Shown: positions 26,423 to 35,515 of the stretch, in pieces
Layout of the letters: every line of letters begins with the position of its first letter
Position numbering within the stretch: the stretch's first letter is position 1
Source of the DNA: Alicyclobacillus acidocaldarius subsp. acidocaldarius Tc-4-1
GTDB taxonomy: Bacteria > Bacillota > Bacilli > Alicyclobacillales > Alicyclobacillaceae
Reading direction: 5' to 3'
NCBI RefSeq assembly: GCF_000219875.1
Contig: NC_017167.1
Location: 1,361,092-1,425,091 of the forward strand
DNA length: 64,000 bases
Translations under genes and position numbers: made by a program
Notes under the pieces: generated by a model
The model's database searches: none
Told to the model about the DNA's origin: nothing
What the model saw: only the letters and a program-made list of their open reading frames with translations

Positions 26423-27361
26423 GTGCACGAGCATTTGGGGCAAATTCTGCGCGCCAGGCGCGAATCGCTCGGACTCTCGGTCGAAGATATCGAGGAGCGG
26501 ACGAAAATCCGGAAGCGCTATATCGAGGCGCTGGAATCAGGGCAGTGGGATGTCCTGCCCGGCCGCGTGTATGCGCGCGGTTTTGTCCGGAGTTATGCCG
26601 AAGTTCTCGGGCTGGACGGAAGCGAGCTTTTGGAAAAGTACGTGGACGGCGGTGAAGCGGGCAGCAGTGAGCCAGGCGTGAGGGCCGAGCCCTCTTCGCA
26701 GACTTCCGAAAACCGGGCCGCGGACCGAAAGCCAGCGGCGCGGATGGTAGAGCCGAGATCGCTCAACGAGATGGAGCGGACAAGATCCCGGGCCTATGAA
26801 CGCACCGGGGCATCTCGACGGGAGACGTATGACCGGCCCGTCCGATCGGTGGGATCCTGGATCGGACAAGGACTTCTCATCGGCGGGGCGCTTGCGGTGG
26901 TTGGAGGGCTGTATGTTCTTCTGCATCAGCACCACGGTCAACCGAATCATGGAGCGAATACCACTACGCCGAGTCCGCAGAAGACGGAGGCGACCAAGCC
27001 TGCCACGCATAAGACGGCTCCGCCCAAGCACGCGACGCAGCCTGTCAAGAAGGCACAGCCTATGGTGGTGGCGTTGCCGTACGCCAACGGGACGTACTCG
27101 TACAAAGTGCTTAACGCCACGAGCCTCCAGGTGGTGGTGAGCGTCAATTCGGGCGAGCTGTGGTTCAGCGCGACTGCAGACGGACAGGCGGTGGCGCCGA
27201 ACGTCATCCTGAATCAAGGACAGTCGAAATCGATCTCGGCGCAGAACAACGTTACCTTCCACCTAGGGCATGTCGAGGGGGTATCCATCACAGTGGATGG
27301 GCAGCCCATCCAGCTTCCGAACATCACGTGGGCGCCCGTGGTGGTCATCGAGCGAGGGTGA
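26423..27361 (+). CDS. rodZ: RodZ-like cell-shape protein (YmfM)
   Basis: This protein couples the MreB cytoskeleton to wall synthesis. The N-terminal helix-turn-helix domain (LGQILRARRESLGLSVEDIE through WDVLPGRVYARGFVRSYA, residues 4-65) is typical of RodZ. A charged linker follows, then one transmembrane helix (GQGLLIGGALAVVGGLYVLL, about residues 148-168). A Thr/Pro/Lys-rich periplasm-side linker comes next, and a C-terminal beta domain (DUF4115-like). The length is 312 residues. GTG 26423 is preceded by GGGAGGG with 6 bases spacing. An upstream GTG in the previous gene is less likely. Confidence 0.88.
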   Translation: MHEHLGQILRARRESLGLSVEDIEERTKIRKRYIEALESGQWDVLPGRVYARGFVRSYAEVLGLDGSELLEKYVDGGEAGSSEPGVRAEPSSQTSENRAADRKPAARMVEPRSLNEMERTRSRAYERTGASRRETYDRPVRSVGSWIGQGLLIGGALAVVGGLYVLLHQHHGQPNHGANTTTPSPQKTEATKPATHKTAPPKHATQPVKKAQPMVVALPYANGTYSYKVLNATSLQVVVSVNSGELWFSATADGQAVAPNVILNQGQSKSISAQNNVTFHLGHVEGVSITVDGQPIQLPNITWAPVVVIERG

Positions 27362-27409
27362 CGAGGAATGGTCAGAAGCGTACACTGGAGGATGTAGAGG
27401 AGCGGGAAC

Positions 27410-27904
27410 ATGGCCAAAGAGGCTTCGTTCGACATTGTGTCCAAAGTGGATCTTCAGGAGGTATCGAACGCCGTTCAGCAGGCTCGGCGGGAGATTGAGA
27501 CGAGGTTTGATTTCAAAGGTTCGAAGAGCGAGATCCGACTGGAGGGCGACAAGCTGACACTCATTTCGGATGACGAGTACAAACTTGAACAGTTGATGGA
27601 CGTGCTCAAGACCAAACTTGTCAAGCGGAATGTGTCGCTGAAGGCGCTGAGGCCGGGCAAGGTCGAGCCTGCCTCCGGGGGCACGGTTCGCCAGGTGGTT
27701 GAGCTTGTGAATGGCCTCGACGCCGATCACGCCAAGCAGATCACCAAGCTCATCAAGGACTCGAAGATCAAGGTCCAGGCGCAGATTCAGGGAGATCAGA
27801 TCCGCGTCTCCGGCAAAAGCCGCGACGACCTTCAGGCGGTCATTCAGATGTTGCGGAACGCCGATTTGGATGTTCCGCTGCAATTCACGAACTATCGCTC
27901 GTGA
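27410..27904 (+). CDS. YajQ family nucleotide-binding protein
   Basis: This 164-residue protein matches the YajQ family over its whole length: [20 protein letters not shown] at the start, [13 protein letters not shown] in the first half and [15 protein letters not shown] near the end. The fold holds two ferredoxin-like domains. Some members bind cyclic di-GMP, or GTP and RNA, but the role in Firmicutes is not settled. The start ATG has GGAGCGGG upstream. It is probably transcribed with the rodZ-pgsA group. Confidence 0.93.
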   Translation: MAKEASFDIVSKVDLQEVSNAVQQARREIETRFDFKGSKSEIRLEGDKLTLISDDEYKLEQLMDVLKTKLVKRNVSLKALRPGKVEPASGGTVRQVVELVNGLDADHAKQITKLIKDSKIKVQAQIQGDQIRVSGKSRDDLQAVIQMLRNADLDVPLQFTNYRS

Positions 27905-27946
27905 TGGGGTGCCCGTGCGCAAATTGGACAAGAGGGGCGTGGGCCG

Positions 27947-28527
27947 TTGAATCTGGCAAATCGGATTACACTGGCCAGGATTCTGCTGGTGCCTGTCGTC
28001 TGCGTCATCCTGTTGGTCCCGTTCCACATCGGTTCGGTGACATTTCACGGACAGACCACCACCGCAAACGAGGTCCTGGCTGCGCTCGTCTTCATTGCGG
28101 CGGCGGCCACGGACGCACTGGACGGACGCATCGCGCGGAAGCGGAAGATGATCACAAACTTCGGCAAATTTCTCGACCCGCTGGCGGATAAGCTGTTGGT
28201 GTCGGCGGTGCTTATCATTCTGGTTCAAATGCAGCGCATGCCGGCCTGGGTCGCCATCGTGATCATCAGCCGCGAGTTCGCGGTCACCGGGCTCCGCCTC
28301 ATCGCCGCGGGAGACGGGGTGGTGGTGGCGGCAAGCCAGTGGGGTAAGTGGAAGACGACTGCACAGATGGTGGGAATCGTGCTTTTGATGTTGAATAATT
28401 TCCCTTTTCCGTCATCAATGTTCCGATTGCCCAGGTGATGATCTACGTGATGGTGATCATGACTGTGGTGTCGGCGATCGACTATTTCTTGAAAAATCGA
28501 GAGATGATTTTGTCGCGCGCCTCGTGA
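27947..28527 (+). CDS. pgsA: CDP-diacylglycerol-glycerol-3-phosphate 3-phosphatidyltransferase, apparent -1 frameshift near the C-terminus
   Basis: This membrane enzyme makes phosphatidylglycerophosphate, the first committed step to phosphatidylglycerol. The CDP-alcohol phosphotransferase motif is complete: DALDGRIAR followed by GKFLDPLAD. The frame starting at TTG 27947 runs through LLMLNNFPF and then stops early at 28438 after an unrelated tail. Shifting by -1 at 28402-28408 gives SVINVPIAQVMIYVMVIMTV and a normal end at 28527. The product is then 193 residues, the usual PgsA length. The shift site C CCT TTT has the X XXY YYZ form of a -1 slippery heptamer. A missing T in the T4 run is the simpler explanation. 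The gene is essential in Bacillus, so loss of function is unlikely. Confidence 0.85.
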
Positions 28528-28555
28528 GGCGCTTGTCAGGATGGAGAGGGTGGCT

Positions 28556-29854
28556 GTGTCCTTGGCAGAGCCTTGCCGCGCCGAATTGATTGCGGTCGGT
28601 ACAGAAATTGTCATTGGGCAGATCCACAACGGGCATGCCCGAGAGATTTCGCAGGAACTTGCGAAGCACGGAATGTACGTGTACTATCACAGTGCGGTAG
28701 GAGACAACGAGGCGCGGATTATGGAGACGTTCTCCATCGCGTCCCGGCGCTCGAACGTCGTGATCGCGACGGGAGGACTGGGGCCGACGCAGGACGACTT
28801 GACGAAGGAATCGCTGGCGAAGTTTCTGGGAAGACGACTCGTACTTTCCCAGGAGGCGCTCGCCGAGGTCGAGTCCTATTTCAAACGAAGAGGCAGGCCC
28901 ATGCCGGAGCAGAACCGGAAGCAGGCCCTCGTCATCGAGGGCGGTGAATGGATTCCAAACCCGAACGGGACCGCACCGGGACAGTATGTGTTTCACAACG
29001 GCGTGCATTACTTTCTTCTTCCGGGTCCGCCCCTCGAAATGCGTCCCATGCTGCAAAATTACGTGATTCCTCGCCTGGTTGACCACTTTGGCGGCACGCG
29101 CAAGTTGGTTTCCCGGATTCTCCATTTCTGCGGCATCGGCGAGTCGGATGTGGATGCAAGCATCGCCGATCTGACATGCAAGGACAACCCGACCGTGGCT
29201 CCGTACGCCGGGGAGGGCGAGATGGTGCTCCGCATCACGGCATCGGGTCCCACGGAAGAGGCGTGTTGGGAACTGATCCGTCCGGTCGAGGACGAGTTGC
29301 GCAAGCGGTTCGGGCCGTTTATCTACGGCGTCGACGACGACTCGCTGGCCTCCGTCGTCTTGCGGCGGCTCCACGAGACCGGCTCGACGTTGGCCGTGGC
29401 GGAAAGCTGCACCGGCGGCATGCTGGCCGAGATGATCACGGACGTGCCCGGCAGCTCAGCCGCGTTCGTGGGCGGTGTCGTGGCGTACGACAATCGGATC
29501 AAGGAGTCTGTGGTGGGTGTTCGCGCCGAGACCTTGGCGGCACACGGAGCCGTGTCGGAACAAATGGCGCGCGAGCTGGCGGAGGGCATCCGGGCGAAAC
29601 TCGGGGCGACGTACGGCATTGGCGTGACGGGCATCGCGGGCCCCAGCGGCGGTACGCCGGAAAAACCGGTGGGTCTTGTGTACGTGGGGCTCGCGGGACC
29701 ACGTGGGTCGCAGGTGTATGAGCTCAGACTGCGCGGTTCGCGCGCCCAGATTCGCATCCGCAGTTGCAAACAGGCGCTCTGGAGACTGTGGCAGGAGTTG
29801 AATGGAGATTCTGATGTGGGAAGAGACAAGACAGGCAGAGGAGAGAAAGGTTGA
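28556..29854 (+). CDS. cinA: CinA competence/damage-inducible protein (nicotinamide-nucleotide amidase-type)
   Basis: The N-terminal molybdopterin-binding-like domain (residues 1-170) includes AELIAVGTEIVIGQI and ATGGLGPTQDDLT, and FLLPGPPLEM follows. The C-terminal CinA amidase domain contains AVAESCTGGMLAEMITDVPG and GVTGIAGPSGGTPEKPVG. In characterised members these parts act as ADP-ribose pyrophosphatase and NMN deamidase. The length is 432 residues. The start is best placed at GTG 28556, 6 bases after GGAGAGG, which gives the short leader normal before AELIAVG. In Bacillus cinA is also cotranscribed with recA. Here a helicase gene stands between them. Confidence 0.92.
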   Translation: MSLAEPCRAELIAVGTEIVIGQIHNGHAREISQELAKHGMYVYYHSAVGDNEARIMETFSIASRRSNVVIATGGLGPTQDDLTKESLAKFLGRRLVLSQEALAEVESYFKRRGRPMPEQNRKQALVIEGGEWIPNPNGTAPGQYVFHNGVHYFLLPGPPLEMRPMLQNYVIPRLVDHFGGTRKLVSRILHFCGIGESDVDASIADLTCKDNPTVAPYAGEGEMVLRITASGPTEEACWELIRPVEDELRKRFGPFIYGVDDDSLASVVLRRLHETGSTLAVAESCTGGMLAEMITDVPGSSAAFVGGVVAYDNRIKESVVGVRAETLAAHGAVSEQMARELAEGIRAKLGATYGIGVTGIAGPSGGTPEKPVGLVYVGLAGPRGSQVYELRLRGSRAQIRIRSCKQALWRLWQELNGDSDVGRDKTGRGEKG

Positions 29855-29858
29855 GAGT

Positions 29859-31439
29859 ATGTCATCGTTTGAGTCTTTTGGGTTGAACCGCCGCGTACTG
29901 CAGGCGATTCACGATATGGGGTTTGAAGAGCCATCGCCGATTCAGGCGGCGTGTATTCCGGTCGTGCTGGAGGGCCGGGACGTGATCGGCCAGGCTCAGA
30001 CCGGCACAGGGAAGACGGCGGCGTTTGGAATCCCGCTGGTGGAACGGGTGTCGACGGAGCCGCGCGTGCAGGCCATCGTGTTGACCCCTACGCGCGAGCT
30101 GGCGATTCAAGTGGCGGGTGAGATCCGCAAGATCGCGAAATACAAGCGTGTCCGATCCGTCCCGATTTACGGCGGGCAGTCGATTGTGCACCAAATCCGC
30201 GCTCTGAAGCAAGGCGTGCAGATCGTCATTGGTACCCCGGGACGGGTGTTGGACCACATCCACCGCGGCACGTTGTCGCTGAGCGATGTCCGGATGGTCG
30301 TGCTCGACGAAGCCGACGAGATGCTCGACATGGGCTTCATTGACGACATCGAAGCCATTTTGCGCGAGACGCCGAGCGAGCGGCAGACCATGCTGTTCTC
30401 GGCCACCTTCCCGAACGAGGTCAAGCGTCTCGCGCTGCGTTACATGCGTGATCCGCAGCACATCACGGTCAATCGCGGCGAGGTGACCGTGCCGCAGATC
30501 GATCAAGTGTGCTACAAGGTGCTCGAGCGCAACAAGCTCGACAGCCTCTGCCGCATCGTGGACAGCGAGGACATCCAGCTCGGGATCATCTTCTGCCGGA
30601 CGAAGCGCGGCGTGGACGATCTCGTCGAGGCCCTGCTTGCGCGGGGGTACCTGGCTGACGGACTTCATGGCGACCTGAGCCAGGCCCAACGCGACAGAGT
30701 CATGCGGAAGTTCCGCAAAAACGAAATTGAGCTGTTGGTCGCGACGGACGTGGCGGCTCGCGGCCTGGACGTCGACGACGTGACGCACGTCATTAACTAC
30801 GACGTCCCGCAGGATCCCGAGTCGTACGTGCATCGCATTGGCCGCACCGGGCGCGCTGGCAAGCGAGGTCTCGCGATTACGCTGGTGACGCCGCGCGAAT
30901 ACAAGCTGTTGAAGCAGATTGAGCGGGAAATCAAGCAGAAGATCACGGTCCGCGAGGTGCCGTCGCTGGAGGACGTGGCCGAGCGGCAGGCGGAGATGTG
31001 GCGCAGCAAAATCGTGGACGTCATCCGCGAGGGCGGCCTCGCGCCGTATCGCGCGATTCTGAGCGGCCTCGTGGACGAGCACGATCCCATCGATATCGCT
31101 TCAGCCCTGCTGAAACTTGCATCCTCAGGAGATGGGAACCGGTCGGAGGCGGACGAATACGACTTCGGAGACACGGGCGCGCGGCCGGGGATGGTGCGGT
31201 TCTTCGTCAATGTCGGCCGCACAGCTCGGATGAGCCCGCAGGACTTTGTGCGTGCCATTTCCGAAGAGGCCGGTGTGCCGGGCGACGCGGTTGGGCGGAT
31301 CGACATGTTCGAGAAGTTTACGTTCATCGAGGTGGAGGAAGAGAGCGCGCCTTTCGTCTACGAGGCGCTGCGCCAAAGCCGAATCAATGGCACGCGGGTG
31401 AATTTGGAGCCCGCGAAGCCGCGCTCGTCGCGCCGCTGA
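29859..31439 (+). CDS. DEAD-box RNA helicase with DbpA RNA-binding domain (CshA/DbpA type)
   Basis: This 526-residue ATP-dependent RNA helicase shows Walker A AQTGTGKT near residue 46, DEAD at about 150, SAT in LFSATFP, and the motif VI HRIGRTGRAGKRG. After residue 440 a DbpA-type RRM-like domain follows (MVRFFVNVGRTARMSPQDFV). In YxiN/DbpA this domain targets helix 92 of 23S rRNA. The core sequence resembles CshA, so the protein could serve ribosome assembly, mRNA decay or cold adaptation. The start ATG is 4 bases after the cinA stop, with GAGAAAGG 8 bases upstream. Confidence 0.92.
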   Translation: MSSFESFGLNRRVLQAIHDMGFEEPSPIQAACIPVVLEGRDVIGQAQTGTGKTAAFGIPLVERVSTEPRVQAIVLTPTRELAIQVAGEIRKIAKYKRVRSVPIYGGQSIVHQIRALKQGVQIVIGTPGRVLDHIHRGTLSLSDVRMVVLDEADEMLDMGFIDDIEAILRETPSERQTMLFSATFPNEVKRLALRYMRDPQHITVNRGEVTVPQIDQVCYKVLERNKLDSLCRIVDSEDIQLGIIFCRTKRGVDDLVEALLARGYLADGLHGDLSQAQRDRVMRKFRKNEIELLVATDVAARGLDVDDVTHVINYDVPQDPESYVHRIGRTGRAGKRGLAITLVTPREYKLLKQIEREIKQKITVREVPSLEDVAERQAEMWRSKIVDVIREGGLAPYRAILSGLVDEHDPIDIASALLKLASSGDGNRSEADEYDFGDTGARPGMVRFFVNVGRTARMSPQDFVRAISEEAGVPGDAVGRIDMFEKFTFIEVEEESAPFVYEALRQSRINGTRVNLEPAKPRSSRR

Positions 31440-31458
31440 ACGCAGGTCGAGCAGGGGG

Positions 31459-31487
31459 AGAGCCGGACACGCGAGTGTCCGGCTCTT
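31459..31487 (+). terminator. Rho-independent terminator after the helicase gene
   Basis: A stem of about 12 bp (GAGCCGGACAC with GTGTCCGGCTC) and a GCGA tetraloop are followed by TTGCTT. The T-run is interrupted but the stem is strong. It isolates recA from the upstream operon. Confidence 0.7.
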
Positions 31488-31517
31488 GCTTCGCCTAGGG
31501 GAACGGAAACGTCAATG

Positions 31518-31531
31518 CGAACGTTTGTTTG
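31518..31531. promoter_or_regulatory. LexA (SOS) box of recA
   Basis: CGAACGTTTGTTTG matches the Firmicute SOS box CGAAC-N4-GTTCG with one mismatch. It overlaps the -35 region of the recA promoter, the expected place for repression. Confidence 0.65.
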
Positions 31532-31556
31532 CGTTTTTCGCAGGAACGTGTACAAT
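31529..31556 (+). promoter_or_regulatory. Sigma-A promoter of recA
   Basis: TTGCGT and TACAAT are separated by 16 bases. The -10 has five of six consensus bases. Transcription should begin near 31563, leaving a leader of about 100 bases. Confidence 0.6.
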
Positions 31557-31666
31557 CGGATCGAAGGATTCCTGCGAGCGTTCGCGAATAGGTTCTCGTG
31601 TTCGGGAGCAAGCCGAGAAGAGGCTCACGGGCATACGCGCTTGAAGAAATTGAGGGATGGTGTGCC

Positions 31667-32731
31667 ATGGGAGACAAAAAAGCGGCTTTGGAACAAGCCC
31701 TGCGAAAAATTGAAAAGGAGTTTGGGAAGGGCTCCATCATGCGGCTCGGTGAAGCGGCCGCAATGACGGTGGAGACCGTGCCGACGGGATCGATTGCGCT
31801 TGACATTGCGCTCGGCGTCGGAGGACTTCCTCGTGGCAGAATCGTGGAAATCTACGGGCCGGAGTCGTCGGGCAAGACGACCGTGGCGCTGCACGTTGTC
31901 GCGGAGGTGCAGAAGCTCGGCGGTCAGGCGGCGTTCATCGACGCGGAACACGCGCTGGATCCGGTGTACGCCCAAAAGCTTGGGGTCAACATCGACGAAC
32001 TCTTGATTTCTCAGCCGGACACGGGGGAGCAGGCGCTCGAAATCGCAGAGGCGCTCGTTCGAAGTGGCGCGGTGGACGTGATCGTCGTAGACTCCGTGGC
32101 AGCCCTGGTCCCGAAGAATGAGCTGGAGGGCGACATGGGCGATTCGCACGTCGGATTGCAGGCGCGCCTAATGTCGCAGGCGTTGCGCAAGTTAGCGGGC
32201 GCCATCAGTAAATCGAAGACCATTGCCATCTTCATCAACCAGATCCGGGAAAAGGTCGGCGTCATGTTTGGAAATCCCGAGACCACGACAGGCGGGCGCG
32301 CGCTGAAATTCTACGCCTCTGTGCGGTTGGAAGTTCGGCGCGTTGAGGCCATCAAACAGGGGAATGACGTGGTGGGATCGCGGACGCGAATCAAGGTTGT
32401 GAAAAACAAGGTCGCTCCGCCGTTCCGCCAGTGCGACGTGGATATCATGTTTGGGGAAGGGATCTCGCGCGAGGGCAGCCTGATCGATATTGCTACGGAA
32501 ATCGACGTCGTTCAGAAAAGCGGAGCCTGGTATTCCTTTGGCGAGGAGCGCCTTGGACAAGGGCGTGAAAACGCCAAGCAGTACTTAAAGGAGCATCCGG
32601 AGATCGCGGAGCAAATCGAGGCGGCGGTTCGCGAGTACTTCCACGTGAATCCGGCAAAACCGCTGGTGGCCGCCGCTGCGGAGGATGCGGACGATGGTGC
32701 AGACGCCTTCGACGACTTCGACGCCTTCTGA
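31667..32731 (+). CDS. recA: Recombinase RecA
   Basis: RecA forms nucleoprotein filaments for strand exchange and triggers LexA self-cleavage. The Walker A GPESSGKT is at residues 64-71. [19 protein letters not shown] holds Walker B and the following loop. [20 protein letters not shown] covers loop L2. The C-terminus is acidic ([15 protein letters not shown]), as usual. ATG 31667 gives [16 protein letters not shown], in line with homologues, and a longer upstream frame is not needed. The LexA box and terminator before it indicate an independent, SOS-controlled unit with recX. The recX start lies inside the 3' end. Confidence 0.98.
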   Translation: MGDKKAALEQALRKIEKEFGKGSIMRLGEAAAMTVETVPTGSIALDIALGVGGLPRGRIVEIYGPESSGKTTVALHVVAEVQKLGGQAAFIDAEHALDPVYAQKLGVNIDELLISQPDTGEQALEIAEALVRSGAVDVIVVDSVAALVPKNELEGDMGDSHVGLQARLMSQALRKLAGAISKSKTIAIFINQIREKVGVMFGNPETTTGGRALKFYASVRLEVRRVEAIKQGNDVVGSRTRIKVVKNKVAPPFRQCDVDIMFGEGISREGSLIDIATEIDVVQKSGAWYSFGEERLGQGRENAKQYLKEHPEIAEQIEAAVREYFHVNPAKPLVAAAAEDADDGADAFDDFDAF

Positions 32732-33395
32732 TGATGAATCGTTCGTTCTCATTCGCCGCACGGAGGCCACGGGCAAATGGCGCTCCCTCATTTGCGCGGA
32801 GTTCGAAGGTGCGCCCTCTCTGTACCTGACAGCCGAGGACTGGGTCGATTGCGGGCTCAAGGTCGGGATGAGGATCTCCGTGAAGCAGTACGCGGATCTG
32901 GAGAGGAGATCGAAGGTAGCGCGAGCCCTGCGTGAGGCGCTGAAACTGTTCGAGGTTCGCCCGCGCTTGGAAGGTGAGTTAAGTCGGGCGCTCCTGCGCA
33001 AGGGCTGGGAGCGTGAGGTCATCGAGGGGGCGATGGCCCGCCTGCGCGAGAAGGGGCTTCTCAATGACGAGAAACTCGTCCGGGATCTCGTGGATGTTTG
33101 GGGAGGGACGAGAAGCCGCCGGGAAATTCGCGCGAAATTGAGATCTCGGGGGGCGCCGACTGCGCTCGTGACCCAAGCCCTGGAGTCGTGCGTCGACGAT
33201 GAACGAGAGCGAGAGGCCGCGCTCAGGCTCGCGGAGAAATCCTTTCGCCGCGCGGCTGGCCGCCTTGCGGACGTGGATGAACGCCGGATCCTGATGCGCC
33301 TTGTGCGGAAGGGATTTTCACCTTCCCTTGCGCGCTGGGCGGTGCGTGAAGCCATCAGACGGCTGGGTGAGCAGGAAGTCGACCCACGAGCGTAA
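32694..33395 (+). CDS. recX: Regulatory protein RecX
   Basis: RecX modulates RecA filaments. This 233-residue protein is helical and carries the tandem three-helix repeats of the family: [20 protein letters not shown], then [20 protein letters not shown], then [20 protein letters not shown]. The gene overlaps recA by 38 bases. ATG 32694 has GGAGG 9 bases upstream. An ATG at 32685 directly abuts that site and is unlikely. Overlap with recA implies coupled translation and SOS induction. Confidence 0.9.
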   Translation: MVQTPSTTSTPSDDESFVLIRRTEATGKWRSLICAEFEGAPSLYLTAEDWVDCGLKVGMRISVKQYADLERRSKVARALREALKLFEVRPRLEGELSRALLRKGWEREVIEGAMARLREKGLLNDEKLVRDLVDVWGGTRSRREIRAKLRSRGAPTALVTQALESCVDDEREREAALRLAEKSFRRAAGRLADVDERRILMRLVRKGFSPSLARWAVREAIRRLGEQEVDPRA

Positions 33396-33405
33396 TCGCC
33401 TTTTC

Positions 33406-33435
33406 TTGACACCGTTTTGAAACAACACGTAGAAT
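33406..33435 (+). promoter_or_regulatory. Sigma-A promoter of rny
   Basis: A perfect TTGACA (33406-33411) and TAGAAT (33430-33435) are separated by 18 bases. This is among the best promoters in the window. Transcription should start near 33442. Confidence 0.8.
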
Positions 33436-33526
33436 AAAAGTGCGTATCACCTACGGCCTCTAGCTCGAAGACGTCATGGTTCCGATGCGAACAGGTGATC
33501 GTCGACCGGAGCAAGGAGGCGCCTCA

Positions 33527-35074
33527 TTGGAAGTCGCAGTCTGGCTGTTGATTGTGGTTTCGCTGGTTTGTCTAGGCTTGGGCTTAGGTGTAGGTTACGT
33601 GGTCCGGCGTATGGTCGCCGAGGCCAAGATTGGCGCCGCAGAAGCGCGCGCCTTGGAAATTATAGAAGCCGCGCAGCGGGACGTCGAGGCTCGGCGCAAG
33701 GAAGCGGTCCTTGAAGCCAAGGAAGAGGCTCACCGCATCCGGCAGGAGGCCGAGAAGGAACTGCGCGAGCGACGCAACGAGATTCAACGGATGGAACGCC
33801 GAATCCTGCAAAAAGAGGAGGCGCTCGATAAGAAGCTCGAAGTCCTGGAGCAGAAGTCGGAGGAGCTTCGCCGCGAAGAACTAGCCATCCAGGCGCTCAA
33901 AGACGAGGCTGAGGCTCTGCGTCAGGAACAGGTCCGGGAGCTCGAGCGAATTTCCGGTTTGACGCGAGAAAGCGCGAGGCAGCTCATCCTGGAACAGGTT
34001 GAGCGCGAGGCGCGCCATGATGCGGCGGTCATGGTCAAGCAGATTGAACAAGAAGCCAAGCGCGAGGCGGATCGGCGGGCGAGGGACATTGTCGCCAACG
34101 CCATCCAGCGGTGTGCGGCGGATCATGCTTCCGAGATCACCGTGACGGTGGTCAACTTGCCGAATGACGAGATGAAGGGCCGCATCATCGGACGAGAAGG
34201 CCGTAATATCCGAACCCTCGAGTCGCTTACGGGCGTGGACTTGATTATCGATGACACGCCGGAAGCGGTCATTCTGTCAGGGTTTGACCCCATCCGTCGC
34301 GAGATCGCCAAAATTGCACTTGAGCGACTGGTTGCCGATGGGCGCATCCACCCTGCGCGGATCGAGGAGATGGTAGAGCGGGCTCGCCGGGAAATCGAGG
34401 ACGTCATCCGCGAGCAGGGAGAACAGGCCACGTTTGACGCGAATGTCCATGGCCTGCATCCCGACCTGGTGAAACTTCTCGGTCGCCTCCGCTTCCGCAC
34501 GAGTTACGGGCAAAACGTGCTGAAGCATTCCATCGAGGTTGCGCATCTCGCAGGGATGATGGCTTCCGAGCTCGGGCTCGACGCTGCCCTTGCGCGCCGA
34601 GGTGGATTGCTGCACGACATCGGCAAGGCGGTCACGCACGAGGTGGAGGGGTCGCACGTGGAGATCGGCGTTGATCTTGCGCGTCGATACAAAGAGCATC
34701 CCGTCGTGATCAACTGTATCGCCGCACACCACGGCGACGTGGAGTTCACCTCACCGATTTCCGTGATCGTCGCGGCGGCAGACGCCATCTCGGCGGCTCG
34801 CCCGGGTGCGCGCCGCGAAACACTGGAAGTGTATATGAAACGTCTGGAGAAGCTCGAACATATCGCGGATTCGTTCGCGGGTGTCGAGAAGAGTTATGCG
34901 ATTCAGGCGGGTCGCGAGATCCGCATCATTGTAAAACCCGAATTGGTCGACGATGCTGAGTCTGCGCTGGTTGCGAAGGAGATATCCAAGAAGATCGAGA
35001 ATGAACTCGACTATCCCGGCCAGATCAAGGTGACGGTAATTCGAGAAACTAGAGCCGTTGAATACGCAAAATAG
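33527..35074 (+). CDS. rny: Ribonuclease Y
   Basis: This membrane-anchored endoribonuclease initiates mRNA decay. An N-terminal membrane helix ([20 protein letters not shown]) is followed by a long coiled coil to about residue 200 (rich in Glu, Arg and Lys). A KH domain ([15 protein letters not shown]) and an HD domain ([17 protein letters not shown]) with intact metal ligands follow. The length is 515 residues. The start is TTG 33527, since AAGGAGG stands exactly 7 bases upstream. The in-frame ATG at 33476 has no ribosome site. A hairpin with five Ts ends the unit. Confidence 0.95.
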   Translation: MEVAVWLLIVVSLVCLGLGLGVGYVVRRMVAEAKIGAAEARALEIIEAAQRDVEARRKEAVLEAKEEAHRIRQEAEKELRERRNEIQRMERRILQKEEALDKKLEVLEQKSEELRREELAIQALKDEAEALRQEQVRELERISGLTRESARQLILEQVEREARHDAAVMVKQIEQEAKREADRRARDIVANAIQRCAADHASEITVTVVNLPNDEMKGRIIGREGRNIRTLESLTGVDLIIDDTPEAVILSGFDPIRREIAKIALERLVADGRIHPARIEEMVERARREIEDVIREQGEQATFDANVHGLHPDLVKLLGRLRFRTSYGQNVLKHSIEVAHLAGMMASELGLDAALARRGGLLHDIGKAVTHEVEGSHVEIGVDLARRYKEHPVVINCIAAHHGDVEFTSPISVIVAAADAISAARPGARRETLEVYMKRLEKLEHIADSFAGVEKSYAIQAGREIRIIVKPELVDDAESALVAKEISKKIENELDYPGQIKVTVIRETRAVEYAK

Positions 35075-35101
35075 GGCAGCCTGGAGGCTGACCCTATTTT
35101 T
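35069..35101 (+). terminator. Rho-independent terminator after rny
   Basis: A stem of 13 bp with one bulged A and a TGGA loop is followed by TTTTT. It overlaps the last codons and stop of rny. Confidence 0.85.
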
Positions 35102-35238
35102 ATACATCTGTTCGCGTTTCCAGCGAGCCGTGCGCTGTTGGGCGACGTTTGACCCCTCTTGTCCGTTGGCATAAAGGGCTTTCTGGCGAATATCGTATAG
35201 TGTCCTACTGCCGACGGAACAGAGGAGGTCATCTCACC

Positions 35239-35499
35239 GTGGATGTGTTAAAAGTCTCGGCAAAATCCAATCCCAATTCGGTCGCAGGCGCCCTCGCCGG
35301 CGTCGTGCGCGAGCAAGGTTCGGCAGAGATTCAGGCCATTGGCGCGGGCGCCCTCAATCAAGCCGTCAAGGCCGTCGCCATCGCGAGGGGGTTCGTCGCA
35401 CCAAGCGGAATCGACCTGGTCTGCGTACCTGCCTTTACGGACATCAAGATTGATGGCGAAGACCGAACTGCCATTCGCCTCCTCGTAGAGCCTCGTTGA
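35239..35499 (+). CDS. spoVS: Stage V sporulation protein S
   Basis: SpoVS is an 86-residue Alba-like protein needed for normal septation and coat assembly. The sequence is nearly the family consensus: VLKVSAKSNPNSVAGALAGV, then EIQAIGAGALNQAVKAVAIA, then DGEDRTAIRLLVEPR. The start is GTG with GAGGAGGT 9 bases upstream. A GGCGAATAT element at 35185-35193 resembles a sigma-H -10, which would fit B. subtilis regulation. No matching -35 is seen, so the promoter remains unassigned. The dipeptidase gene follows after 16 bases. Confidence 0.97.
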   Translation: MDVLKVSAKSNPNSVAGALAGVVREQGSAEIQAIGAGALNQAVKAVAIARGFVAPSGIDLVCVPAFTDIKIDGEDRTAIRLLVEPR

Positions 35500-35515
35500 G
35501 AAAGGATGAACTTCA

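Noticed and set aside
35176-35193. Sigma-H promoter for spoVS
   Set aside because: GGCGAATAT fits the -10, but no AGGAWWW-type -35 lies at the right distance, so it is only mentioned within the gene entry.
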